DNA of 64,000 bases from Meghimatium bilineatum (Eukaryota > Mollusca > Gastropoda > Stylommatophora > Philomycidae), in contig CM067317.1 in assembly GCA_034231615.1 (NCBI GenBank), positions 20,357,379-20,421,378 on the forward strand, read 5' to 3'. The notes under the pieces were generated by a model. The model was not told the origin of the DNA and made no database searches. It was given only the letters and a program-made list of their open reading frames with translations. Shown one piece after another: positions 22,521-33,782 of this stretch (its first letter is position 1; each line of letters starts with the position of its first letter). The position numbers and the translations under genes are program-made.

Positions 22521-23009
22521 CCGGGCGCCCATTATTTGGTCTGGTTCTATGCCCATAAGAAGCACAGGTAACTAGAAGCTTGTCTCGAGTTAGCAGAGCT
22601 TGTAGTGCAGATTTCCTTGGAACGTTTTCAATTTTTATTTGCAGGTGGCACTGCCCTCTGGCGCTGTTCTTCCCTTTCATTGTACTCAGTATGAAATCTA
22701 TTTGTCTCTCGCCATGCATCTACCTTTTCGTGCCTTTTTCATTGGCCACCCCTCCAATGTTTGGACTGACTGGCGTCACTGTGTCGACAGTGCCGCTGCA
22801 TGTGCATGTGTTGGTGCTGGTGGGGTTGGAGATATTGTCTGTCTCTTATGAAGTGAAATCTCTTTCCATCTGCTACCTCAACATTCTCTGACACGATCCC
22901 CAAATGATTTAGCCAGAATCAGCACGAGCCGCTGTATTTCTGTTTCCAGGTGATATTTTTATAATTGGTATCAACGCATCTGCCATTTCGTCCACCATTG
23001 TGACTTTGC

Positions 23010-23240
23010 AGTGTTAGATAAGTTGCGTAAAATTATAGATTTTGGTAAAGGGGGGTTAAAAGGATTAGAATTAGTTTATATATTTTTTGGAAGTGGAAGA
23101 AGGGTTAGAAGCAGTGTTTAGAATTAATAATTAATTCTCTAAGAATTCTTGTAAACGCGTGAATAGATATGATTGGTTTTTCAAGGGAAAAGTGCGCTAT
23201 TTACAACACAACAGTGGATGAAACAGCATTTTTACCCTAT
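23010..23240 (+). repeat. Dispersed repeat family D, copy 2
   Basis: Reverse-complement match of 8180-8390: TATAGATTTTGGTAAAGGGG, GTTAGAAGCAGTGTTTAGAA, then TTAATAATTAATTC. Gaps separate the matching blocks. Confidence 0.6.
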
Positions 23241-24329
23241 ATTTAATTTATGATAAAGTTACTTTTACTTTACTTACTAAGTAAGCCAACGCATCACTAG
23301 CAGATATCATTAGACCCATTACTATATCTCAGCGTGTAGCTAAGACCAAACCTACTGTGTTGATTTACCAATCACATATATAATAATAAATATATTATAT
23401 GTCTACGTTCATTTCACCAGTGTTTTAGAGTTTAGCCACATCACTTATTCTCAGCCAGAAGCAGACTTAAAGGTTGGATAAGATCCAGAATGAGTCGATG
23501 CAGATGAGTGATGAGAACAAATCTCCAAATCATTGCTGATAAAGAGCATATACTGATATACAGCTAGGTGCTACAGCTTAAATCAAAACATTAATTTACA
23601 ATGTTATTTTATTTACAAAACAAGAAAGTTTATTGGTGAGAAAAACAAGTGCAAGCCATTCTAATTTTGAATATTTTTATGGTTTTGTGTTTTTTTTTTT
23701 TATTAAGTGTTTCTTGAGAAAGGTCCCTGTTGGATCGTAACGTGGAAATGTTTCCTTGTTCTTTGTTTTATTGTTAGTTATTTATTTTTTACATTGATAC
23801 TGGGTAGTTTGAATTTTATATTAACTTCTTTACTTTATTCAGTATTTACCACTTTTTTGTTTTGTTACATTTCGGTGTTTCTTCTCGTTTGCAGTTTAAC
23901 ATGTCTTCACTGCACCTCCAGTTTTCTGGATAAATACTGCTGTATTTGAAAGCTCCTCGAGACTCCCATACAGTTAAACATGTCTTCACTGCACGTTCAG
24001 TTTTCTTGATAAATGCAGCTGTATTTGAAAGCTCCCATACAGCTTTCTAGAAAAACATTGATGAATCATGCAGTGATTACCCTTTCATTTATTACCTGAG
24101 CAAAGCTGGTACCCATTTATGGTGAATGTATTAATTTTTGCAATTTAAATTGTTGCATAATATATATGAAAGTTAACAGAACATGTGTAGATATGTTTAC
24201 AGTTTATTAGTGAAAATAGATTTGGCAACAAATATTCAATATGAAAAGTATAATTATCATTACAGTAAGTATCATGCTGACTGGTGCATGTGATCACAAC
24301 TATCTGTCTCTAGTATCTTGAATCAGAAT
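23241..24329. other. Upstream flank of the zinc-finger gene
   Basis: AT-rich. A ~70-bp stretch with TTTAACATGTCTTCACTGCA and AGCTGTATTTGAAAGCTCC is present twice (23898 and 23974). No coding exon identified. Confidence 0.35.
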
Positions 24330-24592
24330 CATTGTGATTATAGTGCTAATCTATCAAATATCTTCTCACATCCTCTATCCTTCTTTCCTTCAATGTTGCC
24401 CATTGTCACTATGTTCTCCAAATCCAGGTGTTCTGTAATGTGGCCAAAAATAGTTTCTTTCTCACAAAGTGGATTTTTCCGAAGATCCTTGGGTATCTGC
24501 TTGAAGCTATAGAGTAACATGTGCTGCTTCATTAAGGATGGAGGATATAGGGTAAACCAGTGCAATATAGTCAATTCTCTACACCGTTTCAA
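24330..24592 (-). mobile_element. LINE C-terminal remnant
   Basis: The minus open frame includes KETIFGHITEHLDLENIVTM and GNIEGKKDRGCEKIFDRLA, which resembles the FGH..RH..LEK...G...GKR.RG block at the end of RTE-type LINEs. Short and weak. Confidence 0.5.
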
Positions 24593-24863
24593 TTTCCTAT
24601 TTTTCTGTTATCAGTAAATAACTCCAGTTTCATATTTGACTCTTTAAGCTCCTCATTAATCTATCTAGCTGAAAAGAATATATAGAAAAAAATTGTACAT
24701 TTTTAAATAGTTACATAGAAAACTTTATAAATTACAAAATGATGTTGCCAAATGAAATAACTTATTTGCATGTTATATTTAGATATTTACTGCACATAAA
24801 AAATCTGTACATTTCTAAGTGTTTAGTTGAAAATGACTTTATTTCTCTCTAAATATTCCAGTG

Positions 24864-24917
24864 ATGTCATATTGCAAACATTGTATGGAGATCCTGAATT
24901 ACCTTTGTGTTGAATGA
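24864..24917 (+). promoter_or_regulatory. Upstream ORF just before the zinc-finger start codon
   Basis: An ATG at 24864 opens 17 codons (with a second in-frame ATG at 24885) and stops at TGA 24915-24917, only 4 bases before the main ATG at 24922. It would be read first on any mRNA that includes this stretch, and could dampen translation. A splice-acceptor-like TATTCCAG ends at 24861, so this may be the start of the exon. Its use is inferred. Confidence 0.45.
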
Positions 24918-24921
24918 AAAT

Positions 24922-26601
24922 ATGAGCATTTCTCCAACTACAATATTTCTGAATGAAGACTTGGACAATACAAATGAGTTATTGGAGGAGCAGTTATCTT
25001 CTCATTTTACATCAGAGGAGTCTGCTTCATGTCTATTTGACATTTTATCTGTGGCTCCAGTTAGCCACTCGTTCAATTCATCTTTATTGGAAGATATTGA
25101 TCTTGATCTTCAGTGTGAGGATGAAAATATTGATTGTTCAAATGATGCATGTAAGCAAGAAATAGTCAAGTTTACTTTACCTACTGTTCACAGTGTTAGT
25201 GGTGCAGAATATTCACCTTCAACAATAACTACAGTGTGCTACAAAAAAAGTAATTTTATACCTCCAGTTGATGTGACATCAGTAGGCCAAAGTTCAAGTG
25301 GTAGATCATATCCAGTTCAAGGTAGTAGTCTACAGCTTCAATTCTCAATTCCAGGATCATGTTCAGAAGCATGTAAATCATACAAGTCCCAGAATGTGTC
25401 AAATAAACATTGTGTTACATGCAGACTTTGTTCTATACAGTTTTCTAGCAAGGAGGCATTACTTATACATGATAGGGATAAACATGTGAAAAAAGAAGTT
25501 CTTTTACATGGATGCACCCATTGTCATGCGAGTTTTAGAAGCAAAAAGTCTCTCACTAGACATTTTAAAATTCACAAAGAACTACTAGAAAAATATGAAA
25601 CTTGTAGAAATTCCAATGAAAATTGTGTGTATTCTTGTGAATTATGCCCATATATGAGCAAGACTAGAGCACTTCTGAATTATCACACAAAGACAAAACA
25701 CAGCTTGCAGAAAAAAATTTATACTTGTGAAAAATGTCAGTTTTCCTGCCTTCAGGAACACACTTTGACATTACACCACCAGAGACATGAAAATGATCCA
25801 AAGTTTGCATGTGACCAGTGTGGTAAGCTATTTCTCACAATGGGTATTCTTAAGCGCCATGCTCATACACATAACAAAACCAGAGCATTTGTTTGCAAGT
25901 ATCAGCATTGTTGTAAGAGCTTCAACATAAAAAGCAGATTAACTGATCACCTGCGAACTGTTCATAGATACAGTCAGAGAAACCTTAACATAAATTCATC
26001 AGACAACAATAGTTGTGACCATCCTACCTGTGCCCATCCTAGCAATAAATTATATAGCCATTTGCAAAAGGCAGATTGTTTCAACTGTCAATACGGCAAA
26101 CAGAACAGCAACAGTGAACTTCCAAAGTCAGGCCTAAACATGTCTAATGATACTTCAGTTTCAGGACTCAATATTGGTGACATCTATGTTTATGATGTTG
26201 TTCTTCCAGAAAATGAAATTACAACTTTTAACAGTGCTGGTGATAATATAGATAGTCTCAGAAACTCTTGTTCCTCCAGTATAACCTTGAACAATAATAT
26301 GATCTGGCAGAAAAATTCAACCTCATATTCAAATGATTTAAAATCTGAAAGCAGTCGTTCCATTAGTCACAACAGTTCCTTACAGAGAAATATAATAGAA
26401 AAGAAGTTTATTTGCATATGGGATGGTTGTGAGAAAAAATTTAGAGATAATTATAATTTGTATGTTCATAGGTGTACCCACACTGGGGAAATGCAAAGGG
26501 CTTGTAACCTCTGTAGATATAGGTGTGTTCAGAAATCAGCTATGGATGCTCATATGAGAATTCATGATAAACAAAAAAATATTAAAAGTACAAATAACTG
26601 A
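24922..26601 (+). CDS. C2H2 zinc-finger protein, single exon, eight fingers
   Basis: A 559-residue open frame from ATG 24922 to a TGA at 26599. The in-frame GTG at 24907 is not a likely eukaryotic start, and an in-frame stop lies at 24895. The N-terminus (1-150) is acidic and serine-rich (NEDLDNTNELLEEQL, EDIDLDLQCEDENIDC), like an activation or docking region. Six C2H2 fingers follow at about 165-350, including CTHCHASFRSKKSLTRHFKI, CELCPYMSKTRALLNYH and CDQCGKLFLTMGILKRH. The sixth is of the C-x4-C type (CKYQHCCKSF). A long Ser/Asn-rich linker (355-495) precedes a pair of C-terminal fingers (CIWDGCEKKF, then CNLCRYRCVQKSAMDAHMRI) joined by HTGEMQR. A nuclear DNA-binding transcription factor is likely. 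I cannot name the orthologue. With no introns and a clean frame amid transposons it is either a real one-exon gene, the last exon of a longer gene, or a retrocopy. Confidence 0.88.
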   Translation: MSISPTTIFLNEDLDNTNELLEEQLSSHFTSEESASCLFDILSVAPVSHSFNSSLLEDIDLDLQCEDENIDCSNDACKQEIVKFTLPTVHSVSGAEYSPSTITTVCYKKSNFIPPVDVTSVGQSSSGRSYPVQGSSLQLQFSIPGSCSEACKSYKSQNVSNKHCVTCRLCSIQFSSKEALLIHDRDKHVKKEVLLHGCTHCHASFRSKKSLTRHFKIHKELLEKYETCRNSNENCVYSCELCPYMSKTRALLNYHTKTKHSLQKKIYTCEKCQFSCLQEHTLTLHHQRHENDPKFACDQCGKLFLTMGILKRHAHTHNKTRAFVCKYQHCCKSFNIKSRLTDHLRTVHRYSQRNLNINSSDNNSCDHPTCAHPSNKLYSHLQKADCFNCQYGKQNSNSELPKSGLNMSNDTSVSGLNIGDIYVYDVVLPENEITTFNSAGDNIDSLRNSCSSSITLNNNMIWQKNSTSYSNDLKSESSRSISHNSSLQRNIIEKKFICIWDGCEKKFRDNYNLYVHRCTHTGEMQRACNLCRYRCVQKSAMDAHMRIHDKQKNIKSTNN

Positions 26602-27734
26602 TAGGGAAAAATAATCAAAACAGTAATTTGATAAATGGTTTATTTCGGAAAGTTTGAACTTTTTATTGGGGCTAGAATCTGTAGTAAAAGAGCCCAAATT
26701 GGTTAGATCAGCTGCTTATCGAGTGGATGTTCTAGTACCTTAAAGTGTTTGCACCTGCATGTAATTGTGGAATGTCATTGGGCTTGTTAATGCCATATGT
26801 AACTATAATACTATTATTTTACTGTGTAGCTGCAAGGTTGTCTTGAAATATTTCTGGATATTGATTTAAGCATGAGTTAACATCCATTGTGGAAGTTGTG
26901 TTCGTGTAGTGGTTCAACCACCAAGAGACCAAAGTTTAATTTCCACCAGAAGATTTGGGATCACCAGTAGTTTTCAGAAACTTCAATAAATCATCCAATT
27001 ATCAGCAAATGCGTGCTGAAGTTCATAATTCTGAAAGGTAGAAATGGTGCCATTGCAATGGAGTGCAGTGAAGGCAACACTAATCAGGTGGTTTCTTATC
27101 AACCACACACAGGCTAAACAACTGAGTAATTATTTGTAAAGCAGCATTATAGATGCTGATTCATATTTCAACATAATTTTAACCTAACATTTCTAAATGT
27201 GACTAATTTATTCATCCACTGATAAGAAACTCATATCAGTTCTAACCTTAATGCAAAACTCCTGAGTGGAAGATTGCAGTATTACTTACTTATAGAGTAA
27301 GATATCTAGATACCTATCTAGATACAACTTGTTATTGTTATTAACAACATTATTAATACTTTTGGTTTTGCATATTCTTTGTATAATGTGATTCTCTATA
27401 ATGAACATTTCTGTATTTCTCACATCTCTTCTTCATTTTGTTGTTGTTTCCACTACATTGCGTGCATGTAGTCTCCTTTTGATTTTGTGGTTCCATTCTG
27501 TGTTTGTTGTCCCTATCTTGATGAAGAGCTTGTATTCGATATATTGATCCTGTGTTCTGTTTAACATAAACAACTATTTAACCTTTTTAAAATATGTTTT
27601 CAATATTTACTTACCATGAGATACTCATCTCTTGTCATTAACATGTTAATAGAAACCATATCATTGTTAATTATAAGGGTTTCTTTGTGTTTATGTATTT
27701 CTAAATATATACAGTGGAATACCTCTTGTCATCA
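26602..27734. other. 3' flank of the zinc-finger gene
   Basis: AT-rich sequence that may include the 3' UTR. No polyadenylation signal stands out close to the stop. A tRNA-like stretch GTGGTTCAACCACC (26909) is too short to call. No other feature seen. Confidence 0.3.
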
Positions 27735-28005
27735 TCATCACGTGACATATTCTTTTCAGAATGTATTCTTCCTTATGGATCTATAGAATTCTCCTCGGTC
27801 TTGAGTAAGTTGTCCCGCCTCCTTTAGGGACATGTGCAGGCATTCCTGTATGTCTTCTTTACACCAGTGTCTTGGTCGCCCATCTCTTTACCTCTGTTAT
27901 CTTCTATCATCCCCTCCAATATCACTCTCTTCATACTGTCGTATCTCTTAATGTGACTGAAAAAAACCCAGAAATACCTCTACAGCACATACATTTATAC
28001 CAAAT
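27735..28005 (-). mobile_element. LINE C-terminal fragment
   Basis: Minus-strand pieces read KRYDSMKRVILEGMIEDNRG, then DQDTGVKKTYRNACTCP and DRGEFYRSIRKNTF. They align with the tail seen at 8700-8840 on the plus strand (ECMPMSMSNAG ... RVSTTKTMFWKEYAT), so the same LINE family is likely. Broken by stops. Confidence 0.6.
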
Positions 28006-28289
28006 TTCCCTCTATAATAAGACTTTAAAAATGCCCAAGTATATTTAATTCTGTTTATAGAGAATATGTTATTACATAATTTTGTTGGTCCGGATCATTT
28101 AATGAGATTTGACTTATTTTTAAATTTCATTTAAGTTATTTATCTTATTGCAGAGCATTGTTTTGTTTATCCTGGTGAACAATTTTGTGATGCTTCTTCT
28201 GCATTTGTTCTCAAACTCCTACTGATTAGAGGAATGTAGTCCAGAGAATGGAAGGTGTGCCATGTTTTAAAGCTGTAGATCTCCACCTT

Positions 28290-28660
28290 ATAGACTTGTT
28301 GTTCATCCATCACAAGTGATGATGACCATTTGTTACATCCACTTTTGAAATTCAGTTAGAGATATGTCTTTGCCTATGAGTTCATAGATGGCTAATAAGC
28401 ACTATTCGAGCCACAAATACCCTTGGAATGTTCTGTCATGGAATGAACACTGTAGACGGTTTTTGGTCTATCTGTGACTTTCTAGCAACTCTCCGCTGTT
28501 GAGCTGCTGCATTTCTCCTCTTTTCACAAGAGTATGCGGCCTTTTTGACTAGAGTGCCATGCAGATCTATTTTGTGCAATTTCTTCCCATGTATCATGAT
28601 CTATTTCAAAGTCTTGCAGTGAGGTCCTCAACTAGTGCCTGTAGTGCTTCTTTTGGCCAC
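28290..28660 (-). mobile_element. LINE C-terminal fragment with zinc-finger-like tail
   Basis: On the minus strand: YMGRNCTK, then KRPHTLVKRGEMQQLNSGEL-type sequence and SHRQTKNRLQCSFHDRTFQG. The order resembles the W..D....G....E basic tail plus degenerate C2H2 at the end of RTE-type LINEs (compare 5690-5935). Frames are broken, so this rests on overall resemblance. Confidence 0.45.
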
Positions 28661-28944
28661 CTTGACATTGTGTATCCTTCTGCAGCTCACTATGGAGAAG
28701 TATCTTTGGCAGAATCTGTATCTACATCAGAATAGTGTCAATGCTAGGGATACCATGTCTGTCATGGACTGTGGTCTCCGGAATCTTGTCTTGCCATCTG
28801 TAGTTCATAACTTTTCTAAGAAAAGTTGTGTGAAAGTGATTGAGTTTCCTCACATGACGTTTACACACAGTTCATGTTTCACTAGCCTTTAGCAGCACTG
28901 GCAGTACTACCACTGTGTGATTTGACTTTGATTATTACTTTGAG

Positions 28945-29395
28945 CAGTGGGTACCATCACATTGTGAAATACCTGGAAACGAGATAGCAGATGGTCTGAC
29001 TAAGGAATGTGCTGCTGATGATCAACTACCAGATGTGCCAAGAACTTACTATCAAAATAAACATAATCAAAGTAATTAGAAAAATAACTCAATGTGATTA
29101 CCAAATTATGAACAGATCAGGTTGTCATTCTGTGCCTCAGATCAGGACACAACCGACTCTGTAGCCACATGTATACAAAGTTCAAAATTGGCAGCACAGC
29201 TATGTAGACTGGCACATCAGACATCAGAGCATATTCTTCAAGAATGCCCTGAATATGAAATGCTGAGAAAAATACTCTGGTCCACAGAAACAACAGTGGA
29301 AGAAAAACTCTGCGGACATCTGTACGAGATACAAAGCACAGTGCAGTTTATAGAAGAGACCAAACTTCAGATATAAACACATTCCAAGTGAACGA
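28945..29395 (+). mobile_element. Second, degraded copy of the RNase H LINE
   Basis: Parallels 17385-17876: WVPSHCEIPGNEIADGLTKE, the region LRSGHNRLCSHMYTKFKIGS in pieces, HILQECPEYEMLRKILW, then ETTVEEKLCGHLYEIQSTVQ and ETKLQI with stop at 29374. The same 3' end CATTCCAAGTGAACGAAAGA with an AAG tail closes it. The knuckle region is damaged and only the last RNase H motif remains, so it is a 5'-truncated, older copy. Confidence 0.8.
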
Positions 29396-29399
29396 AAGA

Positions 29400-29640
29400 A
29401 GAAGAAAATCAAGATTTGGCAATGGTGAAGTAGTGTGAAATTGTTTAGTTTGAACATGTAACAAGACAATAATCTCTTTATAAAACTATTTTGCAAGGAA
29501 CATCCGAGAGTGGAAGAAGTAGATGCAAACAAAGAACATCTTGGATTGACAGCATAAAGGAATGGTCTACGTTTTATTTCTCTATACTTACCCTAGGGAA
29601 GAAGTGTTTGAAAGGATGTGTGTGCCGGATGTCTCCAGTG
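29400..29640 (+). mobile_element. LINE C-terminal fragment
   Basis: Plus-strand pieces match the tail at 13420-13600: CAAGACAATAATCTCTTTAT against CAAGACACGATTCACTTTAC, and AACATCTTGGATTGACA in both. It begins straight after the (AAG) tail of the previous LINE, so one was inserted beside or into the other. Confidence 0.6.
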
Positions 29641-29734
29641 TGACATGCAAGTGTTTATGAATAGGAAAATTTGTTATAAAATATTGCACTAAAGAGGGAT
29701 TCCACTGTGCTGTTTTTCCAATATAGACTCCATT

Positions 29735-29880
29735 AGTATCATCAGAGCAGCTCATACTGAGCGTGTAACTATCAACAGAGCAGCTCATACTGAGCGTGTA
29801 ACTATCAGCAGAGCAGCTCATACTGAGCCTGTAACTATCAACTAAGCAGCTCGTACTGAGCGTATAACTCTGCTCTTGCA
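29735..29880. repeat. 33-bp tandem repeat, four units
   Basis: Units contain GAGCAGCTCATACTGAGCGT and GTAACTATCA. The length is a multiple of three, so the minus strand stays open as an 11-residue peptide repeat (YTLSMSCSVDS), which I do not regard as a gene. Confidence 0.88.
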
Positions 29881-30439
29881 ATAGTCCCCATAGGAATCAC
29901 ATCTTATTTTTAAACTTGTAACCTTAGGAAATGGCTTGATCAGATCAGCATAGAAGTACCCTATATGTGAAAAACAGGATCTGTATTTAATAAACAACAT
30001 TACGTGAATAAAAGTATTTTATATTCATGGTTATATATGATTATGAGTTACAGTTTATCTCTTTTAAAACCCTTGTGAAAACACATATTTCAGTTTGTAC
30101 TACAATATGAATTTGTCCTTCGCCATATTCTTGCCAAAAAAACAACTCATATACAGAAAACTCAATATGCCCCACCTGTTGATAGTCACCTGCTTGGTCA
30201 CAGGTGCCAAAAAGCATGTTTGTGGTAGGAGTACTTCACCTCAGTTATGCACGAACTCTGAGTGAATTAGTGATTATTTCCACTGGCACCGAGAAACACC
30301 GTGCATACTCATGTGCTCATTCTCGCTCAGCAGATAGCGAATTATATGCACCCTGATAGTTTCCAAAACTCGAATTAATTTGAAACTCTAAATAGGTGGT
30401 TCTCAACATGGCCATATGATCCCTCCATCCCCCTTGACG

Positions 30440-30720
30440 AGGAGCGCCGTAGCCTAGTTGATAGTGAGCTTGCTTGCTATCATCAGGTTACAGCATGCCA
30501 GGTTCGAAACCACGTCGGGACAAAAATAAATCCGGGTTGTGATTTCTCGCTTGACAAGACCACTCCTCCAGTCGACTCAACTGTAAATGAGTACCTGACG
30601 CATACGTTAGGGGAGATAAAAACTGCAAGGAAGGGAACAGGCCACCCCCACCTAATAGTTGCTGCGGCTTAGTACATGAAGAGTTATCTTCATCCCCTAC
30701 GGCAGATGCCAAAATATGTA
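30440..30720 (+). mobile_element. tRNA-derived SINE, best-preserved copy
   Basis: The A-box-like GTAGCCTAGTTGATAG is followed by a perfect B-box match GGTTCGAAACC at about 30501. A body then includes CGCTTGACAAGACCACTCCT and CTGTAAATGAGTACCTGACG, and the tail runs CCCCTACGGCAGATGCCAAA. An extra 16-bp GCTTGCTATCATCAGG stretch splits the A and B boxes. Head and body match 3268-3440, and the GTAAATGGGTACC-type core is also in the SINE at 2705-2957. Confidence 0.75.
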
Positions 30721-31069
30721 TGTAATAACAGAAATTTGCTATATACAGTACAAAAAATATCAAATATAATTGTGAATTTTGAAAAAGTGTTGTTATATAG
30801 GAAAATTTGTTATAAAAGAGTGCGCTATTGAGTGATTCCTGTAAAAAGTAATGACAACCGCTTCTGTAGTTATGCCCAAAGTATATGGAGAATATTTGAT
30901 TCATATTCTTACTGTAGATTCTTACTTTGTCAGATTATGACACGTTTACAATCATTGTGTGACTTCACATTCCTGACTGAAACCAGAAATTGTTCCACTT
31001 GAGATGTAAGGGAAGGGAAATTTCTCAACAATTTTAATTAACGCCGTAACAGATACCTTTGAATAAGTA

Positions 31070-31825
31070 TGATTTGGCAAACATTGAGCTGAATAAGTAC
31101 GATTGGGCAAACATTGAGTTGAATAAAGTGTGGGCAAACATTGAGCTGAATAAGTAGGGTTGGGCAAACATTGAGTTGAATAAAGTTTGGGCAAACATTG
31201 AGCTGAATAAGTAGGATTGGACAAACATTGCGCTGAATAAGTACGATTGGGCAAACATTGCGCTGAATAAGTACGATTGGGCAAACATTGAGTTGAATAA
31301 AGTATGGACAAAAATTGAGCTGAATAAGTACGATTGGGCAAACATTGAGCTGAATAAGTCGATTGGGCAAACATTGAGTTGAATAAAGTTTGGGCAAACA
31401 TTGAGCTGAATAAGTTCGATTGGACAAACATTGAGTTGAATACAGTATGGGCAAAAATTGGGCTGAATAAGTAGGATTGGACAAACATTGAGCTGAATAA
31501 GTTCGATTGGGCACACATTGAGTTGAATAAAGTTTGGGCAAACATTGCGCTGAATAAGTAGGATTGGACAAACATTGAGCTGAATAAGTACGATTGGGCA
31601 AACATTGAGTTGAATACAGTTTGGGCAAACATTGCACTGAATAAGTACGATTGTGCAAACAGTGAGTTGAATAAAGTTTTGGTAAACATTGAGCTGAATA
31701 AGTAGGATTGGACAAACATTGAGCTGAATAAGTAGGATTGGACACACATTGAGCTGAATAAGTACGATTGGGCAAAGATTGAGTTGAATAAAGTTTGGGC
31801 AAACATTGAGGTGAATAAGTAGACA
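31070..31825. repeat. 30/27-bp minisatellite, about 26 units
   Basis: Two unit types are mixed: a 30-bp unit (ACATTGAGCTGAATAAGTA plus CGATTGGGCAA) and a 27-bp unit (ACATTGAGTTGAATAAAGT plus TTGGGCAA). Nearly all steps are multiples of three and no unit creates a stop on the minus strand in any frame. All three minus frames therefore stay open for 237-284 codons. Two further single units lie at about 32010 and 32040, outside the main block and beyond repeat family C, which suggests family C was inserted into the array's edge. Confidence 0.95.
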
Positions 31826-31844
31826 GGGGCTTGTGGCAGATGTT

Positions 31845-32005
31845 CTCAGTATGATGCGAATCTTCGAAATGCCGCCCCTTAATTATTTTTTAAAATATTG
31901 AATGGTTCAAATAATATTTACTTTTTAACGCATATGCCGCCTCCTAACGGTGCCGCCTGATGCGGACTCCTCTTGGTATCACAGTAAGGCACGGCCCCGC
32001 AAGTA
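31845..32005 (+). repeat. Dispersed repeat family C, copy 2
   Basis: Has TTCTCAGTATGATGCGAATC, GAAATGCCGCCCCTTAA, GTGCCGCCTGATGCGGACTC and GGCACGGCCCCG. It interrupts the end of the minisatellite: units resume at about 32008. Confidence 0.7.
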
Positions 32006-32631
32006 GGATTGGGAAACATTGAACTGAAGAGACAGAAGTGGGTAAACATTGAGCTGTATAAGGTTGATGCCAGCTGAAACCACAACTTTATGATCCCTAA
32101 TACATCTGCTCATAATACGATGAGGTGAGTTCACTTATTTTCAATTTTTATTTCAGAATATTGATCTAAAGTGCTCAAATAGAAACATTGTACACCAATG
32201 TAACGGTGAAATAAACAAGGTAGCAATACTGATGTATATTTTTATATAAATATTAATAGATATTTTTTTTAATGACAAAGCAGCGTGTGTATTATCTAGT
32301 TTGAAATGTATCTACTGTGCTACAATTTACCCTATAAATAAGGTATCAACTTAATAACCCGTAACTTACGATAGAAAATGTTCTGATTTATTTTATAGCG
32401 CTCCTTTGTTAAAATACCAAACGCGTTATATATGTCCGTTAAGATTTGCATAACTTTTTCAGGGGACATAATCATGACACTTGATAAACATTCGGTTGAA
32501 ATCATGTCTATGTGAGGGTTTTTTTTATTTCGATATGTATAATTAATGGACCATGCACTAATCTATGATAAGAATCATTGTCAGCGATCATATATATAAA
32601 GAATAGTGTTACAATAATATCTAAAATCGTC

Positions 32632-32868
32632 TCAACGAAACATGAGACGGCATTGTATTGAATAGTTGATAGGCCCTATACGATAATGCAATTTTATGAA
32701 ATAAGATTGGCCGAAGTTCGAACTTCGATCATTCGCCCAGTTCGGTTCATTCAGTGATTCATTGTCACTAAGACTGTCAATATTGCTATTGTTAGCTTGA
32801 GGACATACCGGCTTGCTAACAGGGACCGACCCTATGTCTTGGACTGTCACAAGTCTACTTTCATACAC
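32632..32868 (-). other. Unassigned open frame, possible exon
   Basis: The minus frame includes ESRLVTVQDIGSVPVSKPVC and NIDSLSDNESLNEPNWANDR, a hydrophilic composition more protein-like than the neighbouring frames. It ends in a less convincing stretch. I see no domain and no strong splice-site pair. It may be an exon of an unseen gene or chance. Confidence 0.2.
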
Positions 32869-32869
32869 G

Positions 32870-33747
32870 AATCAGTACACCTGCCAAGACCACCATGAAG
32901 CAATATCTTTACAATCACTATCCTTTGTCACGTTTATTGAGCGTTGTTTGTTCCAAAACAGGACGCAACAGAGGAACTTTTAAACCGTATAGTATTATAT
33001 TACCCATGCTTCCATGTTTATCAGTTCCTGTATTTAACTAAACAGTACATTTGAGTCGATGAACTAAGTCGTAAATATCTGAATGCTGAATTACCGCACG
33101 ATTTAAATATAGTGGATTTCATTGGTATCCATCATCATCAGATGCTTTCGTGGATTAGTTATGTAAATTAATCTACTATATTTGTACTGCCATTAATACG
33201 TCACGATAAATGATGCATCGAGAGCTTGATTGTTAAAACAAGGCAATGCAATGTCTTACAAATCGGTAAGAATGTATGCGATATTTTTATGTTTTCATTT
33301 GTTTTTAATGATTTTGTATATTCTAATCTAATACAGCGGAATCCCTATAAGCCTATAACAAATTCATCTAACAAAATATTTATGTGATAACCAAGAAAAT
33401 GTGTGTATTGTGAAAACTAAAGTAGAAAGCAGTTTTAGTGCCGAGACAGTTGCACTGAAACTTGGATTAAACCTTATGTAGAACCTAGATTCCAGATAAT
33501 ATAATTAAGAACTTTTGTGTCCACACAGATGAGCTACAGGAAAATAGAATGCTTCTAGTCAAATATAGAAATTTTATAAAGCATATTTCATATATCAACA
33601 TTTTAATAAATATTTTCAAAATTATGAATTCATTATTTTTGTTTGTGTTATAAGGGTTCTGATGGGTGGGTGTTATCCCTAAAAATACGGACAATTTTTC
33701 GTAAACTTCTAAGTGCACATCCGCCATTTTCCAAGAAAAAAAGCTCG

Positions 33748-33782
<35 letters not shown>

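Noticed and set aside
24907-24921. GTG start for the zinc-finger protein
   Set aside because: ATG at 24922 follows in the same frame and is the normal eukaryotic choice.
31034-31806. Three long minus-strand ORFs (237-284 codons)
   Set aside because: They are the same minisatellite read in three frames, with unit lengths divisible by three; there is no codon bias or start context.
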